Assembly (NCBI GenBank): GCA_025927665.1
Contig: JAICKZ010000002.1
Coordinates: forward strand, 1-33,080
DNA length: 33,080 nt
Origin: Steroidobacteraceae bacterium
GTDB lineage: Bacteria > Pseudomonadota > Gammaproteobacteria > Steroidobacterales > Steroidobacteraceae
Direction of reading: 5' to 3'
This document shows, in pieces, positions 22,836-30,914 of the stretch. Numbering within the stretch: the first letter of the stretch is position 1; every line of letters starts with the position of its first letter. The position numbers and the translations under genes are program-made. Below the pieces are notes generated by a model. It ran no database searches. It was not told the DNA's origin and worked only from the letters and a program-made list of their open reading frames with translations.

Positions 22836-24272
22836 CTACTTAGCAGGAACCTGAGAACGGGCAACACGCCAAACGCGATTACCAACATCATCTGCTACTA
22901 GCACCGCGCCTTGCTTATCGACAGCTACACCGACAGGTCGACCTCGAGCTTCTCCATCTTCATTGAGAAAGCCCGTGAGCACATCTTCTGGCATTCCATT
23001 GGGATAACCATTCTTGAATGCAACAAAAACCACCCGGTAACCAGCGAACACTGATCGGTTCCACGAACCATGCTGACCAATAAATGCACCGTTGCGATAA
23101 TGTGCCGGTAATAAATCGGACGAATAAAAACATAAGCCTAACGATGCAGTGTGACTACCCAATGCGTAGTCAGGTGCAATAGCCTGTGCCACACGTTCAG
23201 GTGCGGGTGGTTTAACGCGTGAATCTACATGCTGACCAAAATAGCTATAAGGCCATCCATAAAAGGCGCCTTCTTTCACTTCCGTCATGTAATCAGGCAC
23301 CAAGTTATCTCCCAATTCATCACGCTCATTGACCACCGTCCACAATGCACCTGATTGGGGATTCCATGCGAGCCCAACCGGATTGCGTAAACCGGTTGCA
23401 AAGGAACGCAGCTTGTTGGTGGCAAGAGAAAGTTCGAAGATAGCAGCGCGGTTCGTTTCTTTATCGATACCGTTTTCGCCTGCATTGCTATTCGAGCCGA
23501 CCGTTACATATAAACGAGTACCGTCGGTGCTGGCAATTATGTTTTTAGTCCAATGATGATTCAGTGTACCGGCAGGCAGATCAACCACTTTGCTACCGGA
23601 TTCATCAAGATGCAATGCGCCTTGAACATAGTGAAACTTCATCACCGCATCAGTATTAGCAACATATAAGTTATTACCAATCAGAGCCATACCCAGTGGT
23701 GAATTTAATCCCTGAATAAACGTAGTTTTGATTTCTGCAACACCATCATGATTTGCATCGCGTAATAAAATAATTCGGTTAGGGCTGTCGACACCGGCAC
23801 CGACTTTCTTCATAATTTTATTTCGCACCTTTGCCTTGATGCCTTTATTCTCATCCGGTCGTTCAGGTGCATTAGACTCCGCAACCAACACATCGCCATT
23901 AGGCAGCACATATAGCCAGCGCGGATGATCAAGATCTGTGGCATATGAATTAACAGAAAGCCCGGCAACTGCAGTGGGTTTCTCATTATATTTCCATCCC
24001 ACCACTTTCGCAGTATGTACGGTTGGAAATAACGATGTATGCGGTTGTATGAGTACAGGATGAGGGCCGACATCGCCATGATCGCCATGATCGCCATTGG
24101 AAGCACCTTCATTACTTATTCCTGTATCAGCATGACAATTCTGCATTGCTGCAAAACTGCCAAACAATACGATGCAATAATTTATTAGTTGCTTTGCATT
24201 TATAAAACGCAAGCCACCGCGCTCACTCCCGCCCATATTAAGTTCGCAAACACCACCGTTGTTTTTACACAT
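22836..24272 (-). CDS. Secreted PQQ-dependent sugar dehydrogenase-like beta-propeller
   Basis: This encodes 478 residues from the ATG at 24272, favoured by AAGGAAG 5 nt upstream. The N-terminus has a basic stretch then a hydrophobic core (LINYCIVLFGSFAAMQ) ending NCHA before DTG, so it is exported, although the leader is unusually long. The body matches the glucose/sorbosone dehydrogenase propeller: YATDLDHPRWLYVLPNGDVLVAESN, SPLGMALIGNNLYVANTD, FATGLRNPVGLAWNP, EGAFYGWPYSYFG, FIGQHGSWNRS and GRPVGVAVDKQGAVLVADD. Such proteins oxidise aldoses in the periplasm with PQQ, though some members use other cofactors. A His/Asp/Gly-rich linker (GDHGDHGDVGPHP) follows the signal and may bind metal. GH15 follows downstream. 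Confidence 0.87.
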   Translation of the reverse strand: MCKNNGGVCELNMGGSERGGLRFINAKQLINYCIVLFGSFAAMQNCHADTGISNEGASNGDHGDHGDVGPHPVLIQPHTSLFPTVHTAKVVGWKYNEKPTAVAGLSVNSYATDLDHPRWLYVLPNGDVLVAESNAPERPDENKGIKAKVRNKIMKKVGAGVDSPNRIILLRDANHDGVAEIKTTFIQGLNSPLGMALIGNNLYVANTDAVMKFHYVQGALHLDESGSKVVDLPAGTLNHHWTKNIIASTDGTRLYVTVGSNSNAGENGIDKETNRAAIFELSLATNKLRSFATGLRNPVGLAWNPQSGALWTVVNERDELGDNLVPDYMTEVKEGAFYGWPYSYFGQHVDSRVKPPAPERVAQAIAPDYALGSHTASLGLCFYSSDLLPAHYRNGAFIGQHGSWNRSVFAGYRVVFVAFKNGYPNGMPEDVLTGFLNEDGEARGRPVGVAVDKQGAVLVADDVGNRVWRVARSQVPAK

Positions 24273-24310
24273 GCAAACTTCCTTATTCATTATATATGTA
24301 AAATTTGGAA

Positions 24311-24499
24311 TCAAGCGGATGTGGTGCTGGGTCGATTTGATGACTGAACAAGCTTTCGTCCATAGTAATCTGCAAGGCGTTCCGCAGCATCACGCAGCTT
24401 TGCCTCCAGACGCTCTGCTTCCAAAGGATCAGGCGTAACTCTTGGGTTAAAAACATAAGGGCCTTTGGATTTAAGCAATTGTGCGTTGTTCATTTTCAT
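24311..24499 (-). CDS. Small hypothetical protein (62 aa)
   Basis: This encodes 62 residues, starting MKMNNAQLLKSKGPYVFNPR. The middle (DPLEAERLEAKLRDAAERLADYYGRK) is a strongly amphipathic acidic/basic helix. There is no signal peptide or membrane segment, and the family is not recognised. The ribosome site is weak and two ATGs (24499, 24493) are possible. It lies 38 nt upstream of the PQQ-dehydrogenase start, same strand, so they may share a transcript. The patterned helix and favourable position make it likely real. Confidence 0.5.
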   Translation of the reverse strand: MKMNNAQLLKSKGPYVFNPRVTPDPLEAERLEAKLRDAAERLADYYGRKLVQSSNRPSTTSA

Positions 24500-24662
24500 A
24501 TGCTTTTACTTTCGTACTCGTTGAGTGACTCCGGCTTTCGTTGATGCGGTCGCATTGTGCAATCCCATCGTCGACAATTCTAAAATAATTGTTTTTCCGG
24601 GATAATCTAAACGGCTGGTGGAGAGTGTTGATGTCAGTCAATTCTTACGAGCACTATAAGTA

Positions 24663-24689
24663 TAAAAACACGTAGCCTGAATGCTACAT
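24663..24689 (-). terminator. Terminator-like hairpin overlapping the Crp/Fnr gene stop
   Basis: Read on the minus strand, ATGTAGC-ATTCAG-GCTACGT forms a 7-bp stem (one G-U pair) and is followed by GTTTTTATA. The first arm includes the TAG stop codon of the regulator gene. It is short but has the right order of stem and U-run. Confidence 0.5.
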
Positions 24690-25487
24690 CTGTAGTGACG
24701 CACGGCCATACGTCATATTCATTGCTTCATAACAATGACGTTGTCCTGCGTTGCGCTCCAACTCTGATCGATCCAAAAAAATGATCTTTCCACGCTGACA
24801 TTTAATCGCGCCAAGAGATTGTAATTTTCCCATTGCCTCTGAAATAGTTTCGCGCCTTACACCCAACATGGATGCGATCAATTCATGTGTGATTTTTAAC
24901 TCATTGGTTGGTGAACGACCCAGACGCTCCAATAGCCACTGCGCCAAAATCTGTGTTATCGAACTACGTCGTCCACCAACGGCTTTGTGTGCCAACAAAG
25001 CAAACTGTGTATTCGTATAAGACATAAGTAATTGTGGCAATTCACCACCTTGACTGACGGCATCGCGAATGTCTTGCACTCTAATTCTGTATGCATAGCC
25101 GCCACTCTGAACCACGGCTCTGCATAACGCACGTTCACCCATGCCCCACCACATGCCGATCATTCCTTCATGTCCAATTACTGCCATTTCTGTGGTAGCG
25201 CCATTACTCATCACATACAAAAGCGACACAATCGCAGTGGTTGGGAAATAAACATAGGGAACCGTATCACCACAATCAAATAGTGTTTTCATTTCCGCGA
25301 AACGCACCAACTCAGGATAATGCAAGGCTGTATCCAAAGTGGTTCTTTGCAAGCTGGCCAATAAATCGTTGGCGATTACCTTACGCGAGACAATGTGTTG
25401 TTCATGCAATCGTGTATTAACGATAGCTTTGGCATTATGCGAATGGAGGGATTCTTCTTGCGTAACATATCGGTTTTGAATATGCAT
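24684..25487 (-). CDS. Crp/Fnr-family transcriptional regulator
   Basis: This encodes 267 residues. The cyclic-nucleotide-binding-like domain spans about 45-165 (LFDCGDTVPYVYFPTTAIVS, TEMAVIGHEGMIGMWWGM). The C-terminal winged HTH (about 180-250) has ITQILAQWLLERLGR and the recognition helix region LTHELIASMLGV-like HELIASMLGVRRETISEAMG. The cysteine cluster needed for an FNR iron-sulphur centre is absent. The Arg/Glu arrangement of true CRP is also not seen, so the effector is unknown; the GHEGMIG type is common among proteobacterial stress/respiratory regulators. A roughly 40-residue N-terminal extension precedes the domain. It stands between the 62-aa gene and a 498-bp intergenic region, and a terminator-like hairpin follows its stop. 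Confidence 0.9.
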   Translation of the reverse strand: MHIQNRYVTQEESLHSHNAKAIVNTRLHEQHIVSRKVIANDLLASLQRTTLDTALHYPELVRFAEMKTLFDCGDTVPYVYFPTTAIVSLLYVMSNGATTEMAVIGHEGMIGMWWGMGERALCRAVVQSGGYAYRIRVQDIRDAVSQGGELPQLLMSYTNTQFALLAHKAVGGRRSSITQILAQWLLERLGRSPTNELKITHELIASMLGVRRETISEAMGKLQSLGAIKCQRGKIIFLDRSELERNAGQRHCYEAMNMTYGRASLQM

Positions 25488-25985
25488 TTTTGTACTCGGT
25501 GATGGTTGTTAACGACAGTGCAGAAGCCACGCATTAACCTTAGCTAATACTATTGTCAGTACGCGTAAGCATGACCACGAGACCGACATCGGTGTAATTG
25601 CCTAGAGACTGTCAGATCAAACTGACCGATTCACTAATTATGTGAGTGTTTTTATCAATACCAATTTATCAATCACCACAATGATAAAACATAGGATAGG
25701 CATCGCCCTCCAGGCTTCTGCATGTCACATTCAAATACTGCGATAGCGGCAATCATTCGATTCACAACAAGTGCACCGATAAAATTGCATGGGCTTATCG
25801 AGGGTATTTTCGTAAGTACAAATCGGGCCGTTGCGTGCTCAAACATCGGCAATCAATTGTATGAGCCGATGGAATTAAATCCATCGGCTCAATAAGCTTC
25901 GCTTTAATCATGCGACTTTCGATTATCAATCTATTAATAGTAAAACCCGCAACGAAGTAGCGAAGATATCAATAGTAGTCATTCG
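25488..25985. other. 498-bp intergenic region between the Crp/Fnr gene and the BON gene
   Basis: Both neighbours read on the minus strand, so the promoter of the Crp/Fnr gene and the 3' end of the BON transcript should lie here. Visible structure includes a 12-bp perfect hairpin (25862-25891) and a direct repeat TTTATCAAT at 25651-25659 and 25665-25673 (14-bp period). A weak 57-codon plus-strand frame at 25722-25895 stops 2 nt after the hairpin. No tRNA or known riboswitch was recognised. A small RNA here is possible but not demonstrated. Confidence 0.4.
25862..25891. repeat. Strong hairpin: 12-bp perfect stem, 6-nt loop
   Basis: TGAGCCGATGGA and TCCATCGGCTCA flank ATTAAA. It is the longest perfect stem noticed in the window, about 95 nt downstream of the BON gene stop. 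Neither side is followed by a proper U-run (plus: ATAAGCTTCGC; minus: ACAATTGATTG), so it is not a standard terminator. It could be a transcript-stabilising 3' hairpin, a protein-binding site or part of a small RNA. Confidence 0.6.
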
Positions 25986-26552
25986 TTATTGCGAATTACT
26001 TCGGACCTCAATGCCATTCTTCACATCCTTAACTCCTTCAACACTGCTAGCAATTTGCGAGGCGACTGCTTTACTATCGGGACTGTCGACGAATCCACCC
26101 AGTTGCACAACACCCGCGTTAGTGTCAACTTCAATTTGGTGCCCTTTGGTTCTAGGATCACCAATTAAAGCGGTTTTTACCTTTGCAGTGATCATCGAAT
26201 CATCAATCGCAATTCCTGCGGTTCTATTGGCATCCCGAATCTGTAAATTGTTACGAACCGATTGCACTCCATTCACACTCTTTGCAACGTCTGTTGCTGC
26301 TGTTTTTGCCTCTTGCGAATCAACAAAACCATTTAATTGAGCTTTACCACGATAAACATCAACATCAATTTGATGTGCTTTTGTAGTGGGATTCGCAATC
26401 AGACCCGTCTTTATCCGGGAAGCAACCACACTATCGTCAATGGCTTGACCGGTTGATCGCCGGCCACCGTCACTTGCACATCCACTAATCGCAATCGCGA
26501 CCAACGCCGATGCTATAAATGAAGTAATGCGAACTGAATACCTGGTGCCCAT
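25986..26552 (-). CDS. Lipoprotein with two BON domains
   Basis: This encodes 188 residues from the ATG at 26552 (GGAGA 6-7 nt upstream); an earlier start would add 16 residues before the signal. The signal is type II with a lipobox Ile-Ser-Gly-Cys (ALVAIAISGCAS), so it is a lipoprotein. Two BON domains of about 65 residues follow and clearly duplicate each other: DDSVVASRIKTGLIANPTTK with VQLNGFVDS-like AQLNGFVDSQEAK, and DDSMITAKVKTALIGDPRTK with VVQLGGFVDSPDSK. BON domains bind phospholipid surfaces and help maintain envelope integrity, as in OsmY/DolP. No Arg/Lys-rich region is seen beyond these. It is 57 nt downstream of another lipoprotein gene, probably one operon. Confidence 0.9.
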   Translation of the reverse strand: MGTRYSVRITSFIASALVAIAISGCASDGGRRSTGQAIDDSVVASRIKTGLIANPTTKAHQIDVDVYRGKAQLNGFVDSQEAKTAATDVAKSVNGVQSVRNNLQIRDANRTAGIAIDDSMITAKVKTALIGDPRTKGHQIEVDTNAGVVQLGGFVDSPDSKAVASQIASSVEGVKDVKNGIEVRSNSQ

Positions 26553-26609
26553 AATTTTCTCCAGTGAAAGAATGATTGTTTTCAGCCTTGATAAAGTCAT
26601 TAAGAATGA

Positions 26610-27011
26610 TCAAGAGCCCTTCTTGGCCATATCGCGTTTTTGCTCTGCAGCGGCCTTGGCGCGATCCAATTCAGCATCTGCAGCATCTTTGCAATTTTTT
26701 TGCGCCGATCCAGCAAGTGACTTACATTTTTCTAGCGCCACTTTATGATCGCCCTTGGCCTTGGCAATGGCCACATCGTAATCGCCTTCTGCTGCGGTAG
26801 CGTTACGATCTTTATATTCTTCGCTAATCGAACTTTGTGCATTGGCATTATCTACTGCAGCATCGTGACTTGCATCGCTAACGCTTTCGGATGCTTTTTG
26901 TTCAGCTGAGCTTACATTTTTGGAAACTTTGGCAGGCGACTCGGCCTGATTACACCCAGCCAGACCCAACACCATAAATACACTGATTACAACTACGCTG
27001 ATATTTTTCAC
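26610..27011 (-). CDS. Small Ala-rich lipoprotein, GTG start
   Basis: This encodes 133 residues starting at a GTG codon at 27011 with a strong GGAGG 5 nt upstream. The signal sequence (MKNISVVVISVFMVLGLAGC) ends in a Leu-Ala-Gly-Cys lipobox, so the mature protein is lipid-anchored. The rest is hydrophilic and helical: an Ala/Ser/Asp-rich stretch, then EGDYDVAIAKAKGDHKVALEKC and ADAELDRAKAAAEQKRDMAK. Two Cys (in LEKCKSL and KNCKDA) could form a disulphide. It resembles many unnamed proteobacterial stress-linked lipoproteins; no function can be given. It is first in a likely pair with the BON lipoprotein. Its leader has three stacked palindromes. Confidence 0.8.
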   Translation of the reverse strand: MKNISVVVISVFMVLGLAGCNQAESPAKVSKNVSSAEQKASESVSDASHDAAVDNANAQSSISEEYKDRNATAAEGDYDVAIAKAKGDHKVALEKCKSLAGSAQKNCKDAADAELDRAKAAAEQKRDMAKKGS

Positions 27012-27023
27012 AACAACCTCCAG

Positions 27024-27068
27024 GCATTAAAATGCTTTACCAAATTGGTATGGGTAACTCCCGTTACC
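27024..27068 (-). promoter_or_regulatory. Three consecutive palindromes in the leader of the lipoprotein gene
   Basis: In 45 bp there are GCATT-AA-AATGC (27024-27035), TACCAA-A-TTGGTA (27038-27050) and GGTAAC-TCCC-GTTACC (27053-27068). They stand 13-57 bp before the GTG start, the first one almost touching the ribosome site. The last two share the TTACC/GGTAA half-site. They may be operator sites or, as RNA, a row of hairpins controlling access to the ribosome site. Confidence 0.55.
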
Positions 27069-27356
27069 AAAAACTTGTTCTTAAACTCATGGTTAATCAA
27101 CGTGGCCAGTATGAATTGTTAATATCAAGTTAAATGTCGGTATGCATTTCCAGCATATGTAGGGGATAACCGACTACTGCAAACAGAATATAAATATAAA
27201 CAAGATCAACATAGCACTTGAACACTACGTCGAATACCTAGGCGGCGTTAAAAAATTCAACATAGGTAGTTACTTGACACTGCGATAGACGGTCAGATAA
27301 ATACTACAGCGCTTAGCGAGTCCAACCAGATCGCTTGAAACAACATTGACAGTACG
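27069..27356. promoter_or_regulatory. Remainder of the divergent region between lipoprotein and sigma-factor genes
   Basis: Together with the stacked palindromes this makes a 345-bp divergent region. AT-rich stretches around 27185-27205 could hold the minus-strand promoter. Apart from the plus-strand promoter listed next, no ORF or RNA gene was found. Confidence 0.35.
27274..27301 (+). promoter_or_regulatory. Candidate sigma-70 promoter of the sigma-factor gene
   Basis: A perfect -35 box TTGACA (27274-27279) is followed after 16 nt by GATAAA (27296-27301), a 4-of-6 match to the -10 consensus. It lies 55 bp before the first ATG of the sigma-factor gene, a usual distance. This would mean housekeeping rather than self-directed expression. 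Confidence 0.45.
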
Positions 27357-27944
27357 ATGCTCGTTCGCTTGTTTGCACTAATGTCGCATCATTCCATGAA
27401 TCCTTACTTTGAATTTCAATCCGAGCTGATGGATGCATTACCTGCATTAAATAGTTTTGCAAATTCACTTTGTAAAGATATATATCGCTCAGAAGATCTG
27501 GTGCAAGAGGCCGCGCTTAGAGCGTGGGAAACGCGTGATCGTGTTTCATTTGTAAATGCCTGTAGCTTTAAAGCCTGGCTGTTTACGATATTACGCAACT
27601 GCTATTACTCTGATCTACGTCACAAGCGAATCGAAGTGGAGGATCCAAATGATCAGTTCGCACTCAGCATCGGTATACCGCCGCAACACGAAGTAAACTT
27701 GGAGCTTCGTGATCTTAACGCGGCATTGCGTCGTTTGCCTGATGAGCAATACACTGCGATAACCATGGTATGTGCCCGAGGCCTGTCTTATAAGCAAGCG
27801 GCATCTACGTGCGATTGTGCGGTGGGCACCATCAAAAGTAGAATTGGTCGAGCACGTTCAACGTTACTGAAAACATTTTCACTAACGTTGAATGTCGATG
27901 GCGTAAGCAATAAAGAAGCTTGCATTAACGTTGAACGCGCATGA
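27357..27944 (+). CDS. ECF-like RNA polymerase sigma factor
   Basis: This encodes 195 residues with only regions 2 and 4, as in ECF sigma factors. Region 2 (about 30-95) has YRSEDLVQEAALRAWETRD and SFKAWLFTILRNCYYSDLRH, closely like the EcfG-type pattern. Region 4 (about 125-180) has LRRLPDEQYTAITMVCARG, then the HTH SYKQAASTCDCAVGTIKSRI. It should direct RNA polymerase to a stress regulon. No anti-sigma (NepR/ZAS type) gene is adjacent, so its control is unclear. Alternative ATGs at 27381 and 27396 may be the true start, as no ribosome site is outstanding. It is divergent from the lipoprotein operon and convergent with the DUF2934 gene, with 10 nt between. Confidence 0.88.
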   Translation: MLVRLFALMSHHSMNPYFEFQSELMDALPALNSFANSLCKDIYRSEDLVQEAALRAWETRDRVSFVNACSFKAWLFTILRNCYYSDLRHKRIEVEDPNDQFALSIGIPPQHEVNLELRDLNAALRRLPDEQYTAITMVCARGLSYKQAASTCDCAVGTIKSRIGRARSTLLKTFSLTLNVDGVSNKEACINVERA

Positions 27945-27954
27945 TGTTCATACG

Positions 27955-28347
27955 TTATCGTTTTCCTGATTCTGATGCGATTGTCGATCGATTTTTTTTG
28001 GAGCGATCATTTGAGCGATCAGCGCGCTGCTCTTCGCTAGGAATTTTTGGCGAAGGAGAAGTTGAGTTCTGGATGTCTTTTTCGGCAAATACACCACTGA
28101 CCTGGGTGGGTTCATCATCATCCAAATCATCTGAGGTACGTGAGTTTATAGAATCTAAATCACCGCTAAGGTCGGCAGTGAAGCTTAATACATCGATAGA
28201 ACCTGCATCCATGATTTCATTATCACGACCAAGTAATTGCTCCGCCTGTTCCCAATCCACTTCAGGACTACCAATAGGCTGGCCGCGACTTAACCACAAA
28301 TCATATGCAAGATTGCTAATAGCCTGGTATCGCTCATCTAAGTTCAT
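27955..28347 (-). CDS. DUF2934 domain protein
   Basis: This encodes 130 residues. The N-terminal 42 (RYQAISNLAYDLWLSRGQPI then PEVDWEQAEQLL) match DUF2934, a short helical domain of unknown function common in proteobacteria, often near stress and glycogen genes. The middle is acidic (SRTSDDLDDDEP) and the C-terminal third is basic and polar (RADRSNDRSKKNRST), both probably disordered. GGAG lies about 7 nt before the ATG. It stands alone on the minus strand between the sigma-factor gene and the debranching-enzyme gene. No catalytic motif is visible. Confidence 0.75.
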   Translation of the reverse strand: MNLDERYQAISNLAYDLWLSRGQPIGSPEVDWEQAEQLLGRDNEIMDAGSIDVLSFTADLSGDLDSINSRTSDDLDDDEPTQVSGVFAEKDIQNSTSPSPKIPSEEQRADRSNDRSKKNRSTIASESGKR

Positions 28348-28579
28348 AACTTACTCCGCAAAGTCGGTTAAATATTTTGAATTTCGACAACAACTTCATT
28401 GTTGACATGCCTGTTTAAATAACGCGTAAAGAAGAATGAAGTTCCATTATTTAAAATATATTTATTGATCTGCAATCAATGCTTGTTGTTACTTGAAGAC
28501 TGAATATGACTGCAATCTCTGCATGGTTTTAATTATTACATTCAATAAATGTTTAAACCCAATACATTACGAGAGCACT

Positions 28580-30886
28580 ATGGATAACGAAACTTTGATA
28601 GAGCCGCCAACCGAGAAATCGCATTCATTACGCACTACACGTAAACCTGAAGCACAAAAAACTGCTGCGAAGTCCCCTCATCAATTGCCGGCTATTTTAC
28701 GACGCACGCCAATTCGAGAAGGACGACCTTTTCCACTCGGCGCCACCTGGGATGGATTAGGCGTAAATTTCGCCTTGTTTTCGGCATGTGCAACGAAAGT
28801 TGAGTTATGTATTTTTGATGAACAAGGCAACAAAGAATTGGAACGAATAGAACTACCTGAGTACACCGACGAAATTTGGCACGGTTACTTGCCTGATGCC
28901 AGACCGGGAACTGTATATGGTTACAGAGTATATGGTCCTTATGCACCGGATGCAGGACACCGCTTTAATCCCAATAAGTTATTGATGGATCCTTACGCAA
29001 AACAAATCATTGGTAATGTCACGTGGGGTGCAGAAATATTTTGTTATCAATTGGGTTCTGATGATCTTGATTTATCTTTTGATGACAGGGACAGCGCTCG
29101 CTTCGTTCCAAAATGTGTCGTGATTGATCCCGCCTTTACCTGGGGTGGAGATCGACGTCCGCAAACACCTTGGTCGCAAACTCTTATCTATGAACTTCAT
29201 ATAAAAGGATTTACCCGTCTTAACAAAAATATACCCGAACCGTTACGAGGAACTGCTGTTGGGTTGTGCGAGGAGCGTGTGATTCGTTATTTACAAACAC
29301 TGGGTATCACTGCAATAGAGTTACTGCCTATTCATGCTTTCGTAGATGAGTCGTATCTATCGGAAAAAGGTCTGCGAAATTATTGGGGTTACAACTCCAT
29401 TGCTTTTTTTGCGCCAGAACCGCGTTATCTTCGTAGTCCAAATATTGCTGAATTGAAGCAGATGGTGAACCAGTTTCATGCCGCAGGCATCGAAGTCATT
29501 CTAGATGTGGTTTACAACCACACTGCTGAAGGCAATGAGTTGGGACCTATGCTGTCTTTTAAAGGAATAGACAATGCCAGCTACTATCGTCTTCAAGAAA
29601 ATCGTCGTTATTACATTAACGATACCGGCACTGGCAATACTGTGAATTTAGATCATCCACGCGTGTTGCAATTGGTCACCGACAGCTTGCGCTATTGGGC
29701 AACTGAAATGCATATCGATGGATTTCGTTTTGATCTTGCCACCATTCTGGCTCGCAGGCCTTATGGATACGATGAAGCTAGCGGCTTTTTAACTGCATGT
29801 CGTCAGGATCCCGTGTTGTCCAGCGTCAAGATGATTGCCGAACCTTGGGATGTGGGTCCCGGTGGTTATCAAGTGGGTAATTTTCCACCTGGATGGAGTG
29901 AATGGAATGACAAGTATCGCGATGCAGTGCGTGCTTACTGGAAAGGTGAAGGTAAGCTGGGTGAGTTTGCAGCAAGAACCGCAGGCTCCGGTGATATCTA
30001 TAATCGTCGTGGCCGTAAACCATGGGCAAGTATTAACTTCATCACTGCACACGATGGTTTTACACTCAATGACTTGGTTTCATACAACGATAAGCACAAT
30101 GAAGCCAATGGCGAGCAGAATCGTGATGGTACGGATAACAATCATTCCTGGAATCATGGTCAGGAAGGCGCTGATGTCAGTGCTGATATTGTTGCGTTAC
30201 GTGAACGCCAGAAGCGCAATTTCTTAGCAACATTGTTTTTATCACAAGGCACACCCATGTTACTGGCCGGCGATGAGTTCGGTCATTCACAAGGTGGTAA
30301 CAATAACGCATACTCACAAGATAACGAGATCACCTGGTTGGACTGGAGCAAGATCGATGTAAACGGCAAGCAATTACTGGATTTCACTCGAAAGTTAATT
30401 GCGGTAAGAAAAAAATATCCAATCCTGCATCGCGAACGATTCTTAACCGGTGAGTACAACGCCGAGCTTGACGTCAAGGATGTTACCTGGCTCACGCCTG
30501 ATGGTACTGAGATGACGCAACAACAATGGGATGATGGCAATGCACGTTGTCTTGGCATTTTACTTGATGGCAGAGCACAAACCACTGGCATCAAACGACG
30601 CGGTTCTGACGCAACACTATTGTTACTGTTGAATTCGCATTACGAAGATGTGGCTTTCAAATTACCAGAACTCAGCGAAGATAAACGCTGGCTATGCCTT
30701 ATCGACACGAATATTCCACAACAGATTGATCCGCAGGAAATAAGGACCAATCAACCTTATTCTTTAACTGCTCGATCACTGACGTTGTTCTTATTAGGTG
30801 AGAGAGATCGACAACCTCGTCTTCTACGCGAAGGTATCGACGCAATCCATGATGTTGCTGCGACACCTGCAGGCGATCTAACGTAA
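28580..30886 (+). CDS. glgX: Glycogen debranching enzyme (GlgX/TreX-type isoamylase)
   Basis: This encodes 768 residues from the ATG at 28580; a TTG 29 codons earlier would add a non-conserved stretch. A polar leader of about 45 residues precedes the CBM48 domain (PLGATWDGLGVNFALFSACA). The GH13 barrel has region I DVVYNHTAEGNE, region II DGFRFDLA with nucleophile Asp385, acid/base Glu421 in MIAEPWD, and Asp492 in TAHDGFTL. It cuts alpha-1,6 branches of glycogen, making linear maltodextrins. The length and the treY gene 28 nt downstream favour a TreX role in the TreX-TreY-TreZ trehalose route. It is cytoplasmic. The window shows no glgA or glgC. Confidence 0.95.
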   Translation: MDNETLIEPPTEKSHSLRTTRKPEAQKTAAKSPHQLPAILRRTPIREGRPFPLGATWDGLGVNFALFSACATKVELCIFDEQGNKELERIELPEYTDEIWHGYLPDARPGTVYGYRVYGPYAPDAGHRFNPNKLLMDPYAKQIIGNVTWGAEIFCYQLGSDDLDLSFDDRDSARFVPKCVVIDPAFTWGGDRRPQTPWSQTLIYELHIKGFTRLNKNIPEPLRGTAVGLCEERVIRYLQTLGITAIELLPIHAFVDESYLSEKGLRNYWGYNSIAFFAPEPRYLRSPNIAELKQMVNQFHAAGIEVILDVVYNHTAEGNELGPMLSFKGIDNASYYRLQENRRYYINDTGTGNTVNLDHPRVLQLVTDSLRYWATEMHIDGFRFDLATILARRPYGYDEASGFLTACRQDPVLSSVKMIAEPWDVGPGGYQVGNFPPGWSEWNDKYRDAVRAYWKGEGKLGEFAARTAGSGDIYNRRGRKPWASINFITAHDGFTLNDLVSYNDKHNEANGEQNRDGTDNNHSWNHGQEGADVSADIVALRERQKRNFLATLFLSQGTPMLLAGDEFGHSQGGNNNAYSQDNEITWLDWSKIDVNGKQLLDFTRKLIAVRKKYPILHRERFLTGEYNAELDVKDVTWLTPDGTEMTQQQWDDGNARCLGILLDGRAQTTGIKRRGSDATLLLLLNSHYEDVAFKLPELSEDKRWLCLIDTNIPQQIDPQEIRTNQPYSLTARSLTLFLLGERDRQPRLLREGIDAIHDVAATPAGDLT

Positions 30887-30914
30887 TTATCGTGAGTAAT
30901 GGTAAACCGAAATT

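Noticed and set aside
24631..24675. 14-codon plus-strand frame (MSVNSYEHYKYKNT) with GGAG upstream
   Set aside because: Too short to judge, and it overlaps the terminator-like hairpin of the Crp/Fnr gene.
25722..25895. 57-codon plus-strand frame ending just after the 12-bp hairpin
   Set aside because: Weak ribosome site and no recognisable composition. It is kept only as part of the intergenic description.
27941..28405. 154-codon plus-strand frame antisense to the DUF2934 gene
   Set aside because: The minus-strand frame has a recognised domain and a good ribosome site; this one is its shadow.
29835..30227. 130-codon frame inside glgX on the same strand, and similar internal frames
   Set aside because: It lies out of frame within a strongly conserved enzyme; no independent signals.
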